A DNA stretch of 64,000 nucleotides from Nocardioides terrigena (GTDB taxonomy: Bacteria > Actinomycetota > Actinomycetes > Propionibacteriales > Nocardioidaceae): NCBI RefSeq assembly GCF_003047265.1, contig NZ_PZYY01000004.1, forward strand, positions 1 to 64,000, in the 5' to 3' direction. Below, piece by piece: positions 7,590-16,141 of the stretch (positions are counted from its first letter, which is position 1; every line of letters begins with the position of its first letter). A program made the position numbers and the translations under genes. The notes beneath the pieces were generated by a model. The model saw only the letters and a program-made list of their open reading frames with translations. It made no database searches and had not been told where the DNA came from.

Positions 7590-9167
7590 GTGCTCATCCG
7601 ACTGCTCCACGCCCTGTACGGCATCCTCGCGACCCTCGTGGGGATGGCCGCCGCCCACCTCGTGGCCGCCCTCACCGTGCCGGCCGCCTCCCCGGTGCTG
7701 GCCACGGGGTCCACGGTCATCGACCTCACCCCGACCCCGGTCAAGGAGTGGGCGATCCGCACGTTCGGCACCGCCGACAAGCCGATCCTGATCGGCTCGG
7801 TGCTCGTCGTCGTGCTCATCCTGGCCGGCATCGCCGGGATCGTGGCCGCACGTCGGCTCACCCTCGGCATCACCATGATCGTCGGCCTCGCCGCGATCGC
7901 GGGGGTCCTCGCCCTCCTGCGGCCCACCGCCGGGGTCCTCGACCTGGTCCCGAGCGCGGTGGCCGCCCTCGTCGGCGCCCTCACGCTGGCCGGCCTGTAC
8001 CGGTACGCGGACCCGGCACCCGCGCCCGAGGTCGGCCCGTCCGACGCCATGGCCGCGCGGACCGAGGGTGACCACGCCGGCGACCACGGCGAGCCGACGA
8101 CGACGTCCGCGTCGCGGCGTACGGTCCTGATCGCCACCGGTGGCGCCGCCCTGGCCGCGGCCGCCATCGCCGGTGCCGGCCGCTGGGTGAGCGAGATCCG
8201 CCTGCGCGGCACCGACATCGCCCTGCCCGCCGCCGCCGACAAGGCCCCCGCCCTGCCCACCGGCCTCGAGGAGCGCATCCCGGGCATCTCGGCCTTCCGC
8301 ACGCCCGACGCCGACTTCTACCGCGTCGACACCGCGCTCACCGTGCCCGTGATCGACGTCGACTCGTGGTCGCTGACCATCGACGGCGACGTCGACCAGG
8401 AGGTCGAGCTGTCCTTCGACGACCTGAGCAAGATGCGCCTCGTCGAGCGCGACATCACCCTCACCTGCGTCTCCAACGACGTCGGCGGACCCTACGTGGG
8501 CGCCGGCCGCTGGCTCGGCGTACCCCTCCAGGACGTCCTCGACCAGGCCGGCATCGACTCGACCGGCGCCGACCAGATCCTGTGCACCGACGTCGACGGG
8601 ATGACCATCTCGGTGCCGCTCAAGGTGGCCCTCGACGGGCGCGACGCGCTCCTCGCGATCGGCATGAACGGCGAGGCCCTGTCCCGCGAGCGCGGCTTCC
8701 CGGTGCGGATGGTCGTCCCCGGTCTCTACGGTTTCGTCAGCGCCTGCAAGTGGATGGTGAAGATGACGCTCACGACGTACGACGACCAGGAGGCCTACTG
8801 GACCGAGCGCGACTGGGCCATCGACGCGCCCATCAAGCTCTCCAGCCGCATCGACACCCCCGAGCCGCTCTCCAACGGCGACACGGGCAAGACCTTCATC
8901 GGCGGCGTCGCCTGGGCCCAGGGCTCCGGCATCAAGGGCGTCGAGGTCCGCATCGACGGCGGTCCGTGGCAGCCCGCCGAGCTCGGTCCCGACGCCGGTG
9001 ACGACTACTGGCGCCAGTGGTTCTACGAGTGGGACGCCGAGCCCGGCCAGCACTTCATCGCCAGCCGCGCCACCAACAAGGACGGGGACGTCCAGACAGC
9101 CGTCCGCGCACGGCCCTTCCCGGAGGGCTCGAGCGGCATCCAGGAGATCGCGGTCAACGTCGGCTGA
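7590..9167 (+). CDS. Polytopic membrane molybdopterin-dependent oxidoreductase (sulfite-oxidase fold), probable Sec/Tat dual substrate
   Basis: A 525-aa protein with four N-terminal hydrophobic segments (about residues 5-30, 66-87, 90-110 and 115-137). A Tat-like twin arginine (SASRRTVLIATGG, Arg176-177) precedes a fifth membrane segment. An extracytoplasmic oxidoreductase domain follows, with the probable Mo-ligand Cys in ITLTCVSND and a C-terminal Mo-co dimerisation-like domain (GVAWAQGSGIKGVEVRIDGG). Polytopic Mo-cofactor proteins with a Tat motif before the last membrane helix are known in Streptomyces as joint Sec/Tat substrates. It heads the SigK block; substrate and electron partner are unknown. 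The start is GTG, with no ribosome site seen. Confidence 0.88.
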   Translation: MLIRLLHALYGILATLVGMAAAHLVAALTVPAASPVLATGSTVIDLTPTPVKEWAIRTFGTADKPILIGSVLVVVLILAGIAGIVAARRLTLGITMIVGLAAIAGVLALLRPTAGVLDLVPSAVAALVGALTLAGLYRYADPAPAPEVGPSDAMAARTEGDHAGDHGEPTTTSASRRTVLIATGGAALAAAAIAGAGRWVSEIRLRGTDIALPAAADKAPALPTGLEERIPGISAFRTPDADFYRVDTALTVPVIDVDSWSLTIDGDVDQEVELSFDDLSKMRLVERDITLTCVSNDVGGPYVGAGRWLGVPLQDVLDQAGIDSTGADQILCTDVDGMTISVPLKVALDGRDALLAIGMNGEALSRERGFPVRMVVPGLYGFVSACKWMVKMTLTTYDDQEAYWTERDWAIDAPIKLSSRIDTPEPLSNGDTGKTFIGGVAWAQGSGIKGVEVRIDGGPWQPAELGPDAGDDYWRQWFYEWDAEPGQHFIASRATNKDGDVQTAVRARPFPEGSSGIQEIAVNVG

Positions 9168-9177
9168 CACCGGCGCG

Positions 9178-9206
9178 ACGACGCCGCGCCTGCGCGCCGG
9201 CGTCGT
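9178..9206 (+). terminator. Hairpin after the molybdopterin oxidoreductase gene
   Basis: ACGACGCCG (9178-9186) pairs perfectly with CGGCGTCGT (9198-9206) around an 11-nt loop, 10 nt past the stop codon. No T-run is present. It may act together with the next hairpin. Confidence 0.45.
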
Positions 9207-9223
9207 ACTCCGCGGTCTCGTCT

Positions 9224-9254
9224 GGGACCTGGGCCTCAGGGGAGCCCAGGTCCC
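9224..9254 (+). terminator. Stronger GC-rich hairpin upstream of the fasciclin gene
   Basis: GGGACCTGGGC (9224-9234) pairs exactly with GCCCAGGTCCC (9244-9254), loop 9 nt. It lies between the oxidoreductase stop and the SigK-like boxes at 9307-9334. It probably ends the first transcript, so that fasciclin starts a new unit. Confidence 0.55.
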
Positions 9255-9306
9255 AGCACTGATTTCAGGACATACCCAATTTCTTCGTTGATTCCGCAAT
9301 CAGGAC

Positions 9307-9334
9307 CAATCCGGCCCGACCACGGTGCCGAACC
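9307..9334 (+). promoter_or_regulatory. SigK-type promoter-like boxes before the fasciclin lipoprotein gene
   Basis: CAATCC (9307-9312) and CCGAACC (9328-9334) have the same 15-nt spacing as the pair at 7556-7583. Five of six -35 and six of seven -10 positions match that pair. The predicted leader to the ATG at 9401 is about 60 nt and carries a GAAAGG ribosome site. Confidence 0.42.
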
Positions 9335-9400
9335 ACTCCCGGAAACCCTGCCGGGGCGGCTCACAGCCCCGGAGTCACCCTCACGAAAGGCAGTTCCCTC

Positions 9401-10069
9401 ATGAACCGCATTGCTCGCAAGTCCGGTCTCGCCGCCCTCGCCCTGACGATGTCCCTCGGCATGGCCGCCTGCGGTGGTTCTGACGAGGCCGACACCGCCT
9501 CCGACGAGACCACCAGCAGCCCCTCGGAGACCATGTCCGAGGAGGAGACCCCCATGGAGGAGGAGTCCTCCGACGCCATGGGTGCCGCTGACGGCACCTT
9601 CGGCGAGGGCTGCGCCGCCATCCCCGCGGACGGTGCCGGCTCCTTCGACGGCATGGCCACCGAGCCGGTCGCCACCGCCGCGTCCGCCAACCCGCTCCTC
9701 AAGACGCTGGTCACCGCTGTCGGCGAGGCCGGCCTGGTCGACACCCTCAACTCGGCCGAGAACATCACGGTCTTCGCGCCGACCGACGACGCGTTCGCCA
9801 AGCTCCCGAAGAAGACCCTCGATGCGGTCCTCGCCGACAAGGAGCAGCTGACGGCGATCCTGACCCACCACGTCGTGGGCGAGACCCTGACCCAGGACAA
9901 CCTGGCCGGCACGTTCGAGACCCTGAACGGCGACGAGCTCGTCGTCGAGGGCGAGGGCGAGATGTTCACCGCCGACGCCGAGGAGCAGGCCAAGATCATC
10001 TGTGGTGGCATCCAGACCGCCAACGCGACGGTGTACGTCATCGACACCGTCATGATGCCCCAGATGTGA
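9401..10069 (+). CDS. Fasciclin-domain lipoprotein (MPT70/MPT83-like)
   Basis: A 222-aa lipoprotein. The signal peptide ends in the lipobox LGMAAC (lipidated Cys24), followed by a Ser/Thr/Glu-rich acidic linker (about 25-65) and one fasciclin domain (about 85-222, with NITVFAPTDDAFAKLP and LTHHVVGETLT). In mycobacteria the fasciclin proteins MPT70 and MPT83 are the best-known SigK targets, and here the gene lies directly upstream of sigK, supporting that link. The domain mediates adhesion in other systems; its ligand here is unknown. The start is the ATG after GAAAGG. Confidence 0.92.
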   Translation: MNRIARKSGLAALALTMSLGMAACGGSDEADTASDETTSSPSETMSEEETPMEEESSDAMGAADGTFGEGCAAIPADGAGSFDGMATEPVATAASANPLLKTLVTAVGEAGLVDTLNSAENITVFAPTDDAFAKLPKKTLDAVLADKEQLTAILTHHVVGETLTQDNLAGTFETLNGDELVVEGEGEMFTADAEEQAKIICGGIQTANATVYVIDTVMMPQM

Positions 10070-10106
10070 TTGTCGGATAAACGACGGCTAGGCAAGGATC
10101 ACTCAC

Positions 10107-10730
10107 GTGGACCACATCAGAGCCGTACCTGACGGGGCGCCCTCACCGGGCGCCCCGTCGGGGGCCGTCCCCGCTGACACCAGCGCCGCCGAGCTCGCCG
10201 AGCTCCTCCAGCGCAGCAGCCGCGGGGACGAGGCAGCATTCGCGCAGGTGTACGACGCGACCTCGTCGCGTGCCTACGGGCTCGCACTCCGCGTCGTACG
10301 CAACCCGGCGCAGGCCGAAGAGGTCGTCCAGGAGGCCTACCTCGACGCCTGGCGCAGCAGCAGCCGTTACGAGCCCACCCGCGGCAGTGCCCTGGGCTGG
10401 CTCCTGACGATCGTCCACCGCAAGGCCGTGGACCGGGTCCGTTCGGCGGAGGCCGCGACCCAGCGGGACGCGGTCTACCACCGTGAGACCCAGCAGGTCG
10501 AGCACGACCAGACGGCCGAGAGCGCCCACGCCTCCCTGGAGGCCCAGCGGGTGCGCGGTGCCGTCGCCACCCTGACCGCCGTGCAACGCGAAGCGGTCGA
10601 GCTCGCCTTCTTCGGCGGGTACACACACACAGAAGTGGCCACCATGCTCGACGTACCGGTCGGCACGGCCAAGACCCGCATCCGGGATGGACTCATCCGG
10701 CTGCGCGATGCGATGGGAGTTGGGTCATGA
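10107..10730 (+). CDS. sigK: ECF sigma factor SigK
   Basis: A 207-aa extracytoplasmic-function sigma factor with region 2 (about residues 45-115: FAQVYDATSSRAYGLALRVV, then AEEVVQEAYLDAW) and region 4 (about 150-200: AFFGGYTHTEVATMLDVPVG). The start is GTG, with AAGGA upstream. Its stop overlaps the rskA start (ATGA), the usual arrangement for a sigma/anti-sigma pair. The assignment to SigK rests on this pairing and on the surrounding genes, which match the mycobacterial rskA-sigK cluster and its fasciclin targets. A 25-residue Pro/Ala-rich N-terminal extension precedes region 2. Confidence 0.88.
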   Translation: MDHIRAVPDGAPSPGAPSGAVPADTSAAELAELLQRSSRGDEAAFAQVYDATSSRAYGLALRVVRNPAQAEEVVQEAYLDAWRSSSRYEPTRGSALGWLLTIVHRKAVDRVRSAEAATQRDAVYHRETQQVEHDQTAESAHASLEAQRVRGAVATLTAVQREAVELAFFGGYTHTEVATMLDVPVGTAKTRIRDGLIRLRDAMGVGS

Positions 10731-11431
10731 GCGACATCCACCACCTGACCGGCGCCTACGCGCTGGACGCGGTCGACGACATCGAGCGGGCACGCTTCGA
10801 GCAGCACCTCGCCGAGTGCGAGGACTGCCGCCTGGAGGTCGCCTCGCTCCGCGAGGCCGCCGGACTCCTCTCCGAGACCACCGCGGTCACCCCGCCGCCC
10901 GCCCTGCGCGAGTCGGTGCTGGCCGGCATCGCCCAGGTCCGCCCCCTGCCGCCCATCGTCCACCGGACGCCGGTGGTGCAGCGCCGGTGGTTTCCACTCC
11001 TCGTCGCCGCTGCGGTGGTGGCGATCCTCGGTGTCGGTGCGGCCCTCTGGCAGCCCTGGGCCCCCTCGCAGGACTCCTCGCTGACTGCGGCCGAGCAGGT
11101 CCTCGAGGCCGGCGACGCCCGCTCGGTCGCCGTCGACCTCGGTGACTCCGGCAGCGCCACGGTGACCCGCTCGGAGTCCCTGGGCAAGGCCGTCATCACG
11201 ACCGACGACATGGCTCCCGCCCCCTCCGGCAAGGTCTTCGAGCTCTGGCTCCAGGTGGACGGCGAGATGGTCCCCGCCGGCCTGATGCCGCCGGGCGAGG
11301 ACACCCAGATGGTGCTGGAGGGTGACGCCACCACGGCCACGGCCGTGGGGATCACCGTCGAGCCCGAGGGCGGGTCCGACCAGCCGACGACGGAGCCGAT
11401 CGCGCTCTTCGACTTCTCGCAGGCCGTATGA
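10727..11431 (+). CDS. rskA: Membrane anti-sigma-K factor RskA
   Basis: A 234-aa single-pass membrane protein. The cytoplasmic N-terminus has a zinc-type anti-sigma motif (HLAECEDC, His-x3-Cys-x2-Cys). A membrane helix follows at about residues 88-108 (WFPLLVAAAVVAILGVGAAL), and the outer domain matches the RskA C-terminal type (GKVFELWLQVDGEMVPAGLM). RskA holds SigK inactive and is cut by regulated proteolysis on a signal. Both ends overlap neighbours by ATGA, so it is translated with sigK and the next enzyme gene. Confidence 0.9.
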   Translation: MSDIHHLTGAYALDAVDDIERARFEQHLAECEDCRLEVASLREAAGLLSETTAVTPPPALRESVLAGIAQVRPLPPIVHRTPVVQRRWFPLLVAAAVVAILGVGAALWQPWAPSQDSSLTAAEQVLEAGDARSVAVDLGDSGSATVTRSESLGKAVITTDDMAPAPSGKVFELWLQVDGEMVPAGLMPPGEDTQMVLEGDATTATAVGITVEPEGGSDQPTTEPIALFDFSQAV

Positions 11432-13455
11432 GCTCCACCGCTCCGCGACGCATCGCCGTCGTCGGCTCCGGCGTCGCCGGGCTGACGGCGGCCTACGTCG
11501 CGTCCCGGACCGCGCACGTCACCCTGTTCGAGGCGGACGACCGCCTCGGCGGGCACGCGGACACCCACGTGGTGCCGACGCCCGGCGGCGACCTGCGCAT
11601 CGACACCGGCTTCATCGTCCACAACCGGCGCACCTACCCGACGCTGCTGCGGCTCTTCGCCGAGCTCGACATCGCGACCCAGCCGTCGGAGATGTCGCTC
11701 TCGGTCTCCGACCAGGGCACCGGGGTCGAGTACGCCGGGGCGCTCGGCGCCCGCGGCCTCTTCCCGACGCGCGCGGCCGTCACCTCCCCCACGCACTGGC
11801 GGATGCTGGCCGAGATCCCGCGCTTCCACCGCCGTGCGAAGGCCGTGCTGACCGCCTCGTCGACGGCCGGAGACACCTACGACGTCGCCCGCGACCAGAC
11901 CCTGCGCGCCTTCCTCGACGAGGGCGGCTTCAGCGCCCACTTCGTGCGCCACTTCATGGAGCCCTTGGTGGCGGCCGTCTGGTCCTGCGACCCGGCGACG
12001 TCCCTCGACTACCCGGCCCGCTACCTGTTCACGTTCCTCGAGCACCACGGCATGCTCGGCATCTTCGGCTCGCCCGAGTGGCGCACCGTCACCGGTGGCT
12101 CGGGCACCTACGTCGCGGCGGTCGCCGAGCAGCTCCCGGAGATCCGGCTCGGCACCAAGGTCACCTCCGTGGTCGAGACGACCCACGGCGTCGACGTGAC
12201 GGACGGCAACGGCGTCACCTCGTCGTACGACGCCGTCGTGATCGCCACGCACCCGTCGCAGGCGCTGAGCATGCTCGAGTCCCCCACCGCGCTCCAGCGC
12301 GAGGTCCTCGGCGCGATCCCCTACTCGCCCAACACCGCCCTGCTGCACACCGACACCTCCCTGCTGCCGGGTGCGAGGGCCGCGCGCTCGTCGTGGAACT
12401 TCCAGCGCCCGGTCGACGAGACCGGTGCGGTGACCGTGACCTACGACCTCACCCGCCTGCAGCGGCTGCCCACCGACACGCACTACCTCGTCACCCTCGG
12501 CGGCGAGCACCTCGTCGACCCGGCCACCGTGATCGACCGGATGGAGTACGAGCACCCGCTCTACACCCCCGAGTCCGTCGCCGCCCAGGGGCGGCTGCCG
12601 GAGATCGACACCGACCGGATCGCCTTCGCCGGGGCCTACCACGGCTGGGGCTTCCACGAGGACGGCGCGCGCTCCGGGCTGGCCGCGGCCACCCGGCTCG
12701 GGCTGCCGTGGGTGCGCCCCGCACAGGCCGCACCCGTGCGGCCGGGCCGCTTCGAGACCACGATCCGGCACACGCGTCGTACGCCGTTCACGCGCAGCTT
12801 CGAGCACCGCTCGACCTTCTGGGTCGTCGACCTCGACGACCTGCCCGACCACGGCATGCTCGCCCGCTTCGAGGCGCGCGACCACCTCGGTGACGCGGGT
12901 GGGACGCTGCGCGGCAACGTCGAGTCGTTCCTCGCCGACAACGGCGTCTCGCTCGGTCCCGGAGCCGGCTCCGGTCGGATCCTGATGGCCGCCCACCCCC
13001 GGTCGCTGGGCCACTGCTTCAACCCGATCAGCGTGTTCTGGTGCTTCGACCAGACGGGCGCCCAGGCGGCCGTCGTGGTCGAGGTGCACAACACCTACGG
13101 CGACCGGCACGCCTACCTCGTCCACCCCGACGAGCAGGGTCGGGCACGCACCGACAAGGCGATGTACGTCTCGCCCTTCCACGGCGTCGACGGCTGGTAC
13201 GACGTCGCCGTGCCGGTGCCGACCGACCGGCTGCACATCGCCGTCACCCTGCGCGACCACGACGACAGCGGGACCTCCACGGCCGCGGCCTTCAGCGCCT
13301 CGCTCACCGGCACCCGCTCCGACGTCCCGATCCGCCGCACCCTCGGTGCGGCCTTGCGCGGCAGCGCGCTCATCCGCGCCCACGGCATCTGGCTGTGGGC
13401 CCGCCGCCTGCCCGTCCGCCCCCGTCCGACCCACCACCAGGAAGGTGTCCGATGA
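11428..13455 (+). CDS. Fused FAD-dependent amine-oxidase-like protein and DUF1365 protein
   Basis: A 675-aa chain. Residues 1 to about 430 form an FAD-dependent oxidoreductase of the amine-oxidase superfamily, with dinucleotide-binding VVGSGVAGLTAAYVASR followed by the acidic residue of LFEADDRLGGHADTH. Residues about 435-675 are a DUF1365 domain, with HPRSLGHCFNPISVFWCFD and VEVHNTYGDRHAYLVH. In mycobacteria these are two adjacent genes of the SigK cluster (Rv0449c and Rv0448c); here they are one. ATGA overlaps link it to rskA and to the downstream methyltransferase. The reaction is unknown; lipid modification is inferred from its neighbours. Confidence 0.88.
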   Translation: MSSTAPRRIAVVGSGVAGLTAAYVASRTAHVTLFEADDRLGGHADTHVVPTPGGDLRIDTGFIVHNRRTYPTLLRLFAELDIATQPSEMSLSVSDQGTGVEYAGALGARGLFPTRAAVTSPTHWRMLAEIPRFHRRAKAVLTASSTAGDTYDVARDQTLRAFLDEGGFSAHFVRHFMEPLVAAVWSCDPATSLDYPARYLFTFLEHHGMLGIFGSPEWRTVTGGSGTYVAAVAEQLPEIRLGTKVTSVVETTHGVDVTDGNGVTSSYDAVVIATHPSQALSMLESPTALQREVLGAIPYSPNTALLHTDTSLLPGARAARSSWNFQRPVDETGAVTVTYDLTRLQRLPTDTHYLVTLGGEHLVDPATVIDRMEYEHPLYTPESVAAQGRLPEIDTDRIAFAGAYHGWGFHEDGARSGLAAATRLGLPWVRPAQAAPVRPGRFETTIRHTRRTPFTRSFEHRSTFWVVDLDDLPDHGMLARFEARDHLGDAGGTLRGNVESFLADNGVSLGPGAGSGRILMAAHPRSLGHCFNPISVFWCFDQTGAQAAVVVEVHNTYGDRHAYLVHPDEQGRARTDKAMYVSPFHGVDGWYDVAVPVPTDRLHIAVTLRDHDDSGTSTAAAFSASLTGTRSDVPIRRTLGAALRGSALIRAHGIWLWARRLPVRPRPTHHQEGVR

Positions 13456-14831
13456 CGCTCGACAACTCGCCCGCCACCGGGACATCCAGGCCCACCGACG
13501 CCGAGCAGGCCCGCGCCGTCGCCGACCGTCTCCCCGACCTCGAGCCGCTGCGCTCGGGGCCCCGCACCGCCGTGTCGGCCGCGGTCGCCCGCAAGCTCTT
13601 CCGTGCCGCCGTACGCCGCCTCGCGGTCACCGTGGTCGAGGAGCCCACCGGGCTGACCTTCGGCCAGGGCGGCCCGGTCATGCGGGTGCACCGGCCCGAC
13701 GAGTTCTACGCCCGGCTCGGCCGCGACGGCCTCATCGGTTTCGGTGAGTCCTACCTGACCGGCGCCTGGGACGCCGACGACGTCGCCGGTTTCCTCACCG
13801 TGCCCGCGGCCCGCATCGCCACGCTGGTCCCCGGCTCCCTGCAGAAGCTGCGCGCGCTGGTCACCCACCGCACGCCGAGCCACCAGGTGGGCACCGAGGA
13901 CAACAGCCAGGCCAACATCTCGCACCACTACGACCTGTCCAACGACCTCTTCTCCCTCTTCCTCGACGAGACGCTCAGCTACTCGTCGGCACTCTTCGAC
14001 ACCTCGCTGGTGGAGACGCGCGACACCGACGCCGACACCGACCAATTCCTGGTCGCTGCCCCGCCGGAGGGCGCCGAGGTCGGCGACCCCCGACACCACA
14101 CGGCCGACTTCGCCGAGGCGCAGGGCCGCAAGATCGAGCGCCTCCTCGATGAGGCCGGCGTCACCGACGGCTCCCGGGTCCTCGAGATCGGCACCGGCTG
14201 GGGCGAGCTGGCCATCCGCGCGGCCCGCCGGGGCGCGACCGTCCACTCGATCACCCTGTCGGTGGAGCAGCTCGAGCTCGCCGAGCAGCGCGTCGCCGAG
14301 GCCGGCTTCGCCGACCGGGTGCGGATCGAGCTGCTCGACTACCGCGCCCTCGGCGAGGACGGTGCGACGTACGACGCCGTGGTCTCTGTCGAGATGATCG
14401 AGGCGGTCGGGCACGAGTTCTGGGGGACCTACTTCCAGACCATCGACCGGGTGCTGGCACCGGGCGGCCGGGTGGCCATCCAGGCCATCACCATGCCCCA
14501 CGACCGCATGCTGGCCACCCGCGGGACGCAGACGTGGATCAACAAGTACATCTTCCCCGGCGGCTTCCTGCCGAGCACCGAGGTCATCGACCAGATCACC
14601 CGCGACGAGACCGGGCTGCGCCTCACCGGCCGGCTCTCGATGGGCAGCCACTACGCCGAGACGCTGCGCCGGTGGGACGAGACGTTCCTCGCCCGGCGCG
14701 AGGACGTGCTCGACCTGGGCTTCGACGACCTCTTCATGCGGATCTGGCACTTCTACCTCGCCTACTCCCGCGCCGGCTTCGCCAGCGGCTACATCGACGT
14801 CCAGCAGCTGACCTTCGGTCGGGAGGCCTGA
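13452..14831 (+). CDS. Cyclopropane-fatty-acid synthase-like SAM methyltransferase (UfaA1/Rv0447c-like)
   Basis: A 459-aa methyltransferase of the CFA synthase family, which transfers a methyl group from S-adenosylmethionine to a lipid double bond. Motifs are NISHHYDLSNDLFSLFLDE, the SAM loop VLEIGTGWGELAI (about residue 243) and VSVEMIEAVGHEFW. The C-terminal IFPGGFLPS and HFYLAYSRAGF blocks closely resemble mycobacterial UfaA1. An acidic insertion of roughly 20-25 residues at about 188-216 separates the substrate-side motif from the SAM domain. ATGA overlap with the upstream fusion gene. The product may be cyclopropane, methylene or methyl-branched acyl chains. Confidence 0.9.
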   Translation: MTLDNSPATGTSRPTDAEQARAVADRLPDLEPLRSGPRTAVSAAVARKLFRAAVRRLAVTVVEEPTGLTFGQGGPVMRVHRPDEFYARLGRDGLIGFGESYLTGAWDADDVAGFLTVPAARIATLVPGSLQKLRALVTHRTPSHQVGTEDNSQANISHHYDLSNDLFSLFLDETLSYSSALFDTSLVETRDTDADTDQFLVAAPPEGAEVGDPRHHTADFAEAQGRKIERLLDEAGVTDGSRVLEIGTGWGELAIRAARRGATVHSITLSVEQLELAEQRVAEAGFADRVRIELLDYRALGEDGATYDAVVSVEMIEAVGHEFWGTYFQTIDRVLAPGGRVAIQAITMPHDRMLATRGTQTWINKYIFPGGFLPSTEVIDQITRDETGLRLTGRLSMGSHYAETLRRWDETFLARREDVLDLGFDDLFMRIWHFYLAYSRAGFASGYIDVQQLTFGREA

Positions 14832-16141
14832 TGACCACGACGGCCACCCCCACGCAGACGACGACCGGGATCGCGCAGCGCCTCGCCGAGGCCGCGCGCC
14901 CCTTCCTCGCCGGCGACCTGCCGGTGCGCCTCCAGGTCTGGGACGGATCCGTCGCCGGCCCCGAGGACGCCCCGCTGGTGGTGCTCCGCTCGCCCGACGC
15001 GCTGCGACGACTGCTGTGGCACCCGGGTGAGCTCGGGGCCGCGCAGGCCTACGTCACCGGCGAGCTCGACGTCCCCGAGCAGGACGGCTGGGACCTCGAC
15101 TCCGCCCTCACCCACGCCTTCGCCGTGGGCGCCGAGCGCGGCCTGTCCGGCCCGCGCCTCTCGCCCCGCGCGCTCGTCGACGCGCTGCGCACCGCCTCTG
15201 GGCTCGGCGTGCTGAGCCGCCCGCCGGCGCCGCCTGCCTCCCAGGCCCGGATCAAGGGCCGGCTGCACACGCTGGGCCGCGACCGGTCGGCGATCAGCCA
15301 CCACTACGACCTCTCCAACGAGTTCTACTCGTTGATCCTCGAGCCGCAGATGGCCTACAGCTGCGGCTACCACGCCACCCCGGACACCCCGCTCGAGGAG
15401 GCGCAGCGCGCCAAGCTCGACCTCGTCTGCACCAAGCTCGGCCTCGAGCCGGGCATGCGCATGCTCGACGTCGGTTGCGGCTGGGGATCGCTGTCGCTGC
15501 ACGCCGCCGAGCACTTCGGGGCGCAGGTGACCGGCGTGACGATCGCCGCCGAGCAGAAGAAGTTCATCGACGCCCGGATCGCCGAGCGTGGCCTGCAGGA
15601 CCGGGTCGAGATCCGCCTCCAGGACTACCGCGAGGTGCCCGAGCGCGACCACTTCGACGCCGTCGGCTCCCTCGAGATGGGCGAGCACGTCGGGCAGGCC
15701 AACTACCCGACGTACGTCTCGGTGCTGCACCGGTCGGTCCGGCCGGGCGGGCGGGTGCTCGTCCAGCAGATGTCGCGCCAGGGCCGCAACGGCGGCAAGC
15801 ACCCCGGCGGCGGGCCGTTCATCGAGTCCTTCATCGCCCCCGACATGCACATGCGCCCGGTCGGCGAGACGGTCGGCATGATCGAGGCCGGTGGGCTCGA
15901 GGTCCGCGACGTGCACGCGATGCGCGAGCACTACGTGCTCACCGTCGCCGGGTGGATCGAGCGCTTCGAGGCCAACCTGCCGCGGCTCACCGAGCTGGTG
16001 GGCGAGGAGGTCGTGCGCGTCTGGCGGCTCTACCTCGTCGGCGGTGCCATGGCCTTCCGCGACGGCCGGATGGGCGTGGACCAGATCCTCGCCGTCCGCC
16101 CCGGCGCCGCACACACGTTGTCACCCGTACGCACATGGTGA
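14831..16141 (+). CDS. Second cyclopropane-fatty-acid synthase-like SAM methyltransferase
   Basis: A 436-aa CFA-family enzyme with AISHHYDLSNEFYSLILE, the SAM-binding MLDVGCGWGSLSLHAAEHF, GSLEMGEHVGQANY and a C-terminal MREHYVLTVAGWIERFE. It differs clearly from the preceding paralogue: the SAM loop is VGCGWG rather than IGTGWG, and the N-terminal domain is divergent. It is therefore not a recent duplication. Its ATG shares one base with the upstream stop (TGATG). Two CFA-type enzymes in series beside an FAD oxidoreductase suggest stepwise lipid methylation, an inference only. Confidence 0.9.
   Translation: MTTTATPTQTTTGIAQRLAEAARPFLAGDLPVRLQVWDGSVAGPEDAPLVVLRSPDALRRLLWHPGELGAAQAYVTGELDVPEQDGWDLDSALTHAFAVGAERGLSGPRLSPRALVDALRTASGLGVLSRPPAPPASQARIKGRLHTLGRDRSAISHHYDLSNEFYSLILEPQMAYSCGYHATPDTPLEEAQRAKLDLVCTKLGLEPGMRMLDVGCGWGSLSLHAAEHFGAQVTGVTIAAEQKKFIDARIAERGLQDRVEIRLQDYREVPERDHFDAVGSLEMGEHVGQANYPTYVSVLHRSVRPGGRVLVQQMSRQGRNGGKHPGGGPFIESFIAPDMHMRPVGETVGMIEAGGLEVRDVHAMREHYVLTVAGWIERFEANLPRLTELVGEEVVRVWRLYLVGGAMAFRDGRMGVDQILAVRPGAAHTLSPVRTW

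Noticed and set aside
7536..9299. Upstream extension of the enoyl-CoA hydratase frame
   Set aside because: It is antisense to the molybdopterin oxidoreductase gene and carries no motif; the family length fits a start at 7535.
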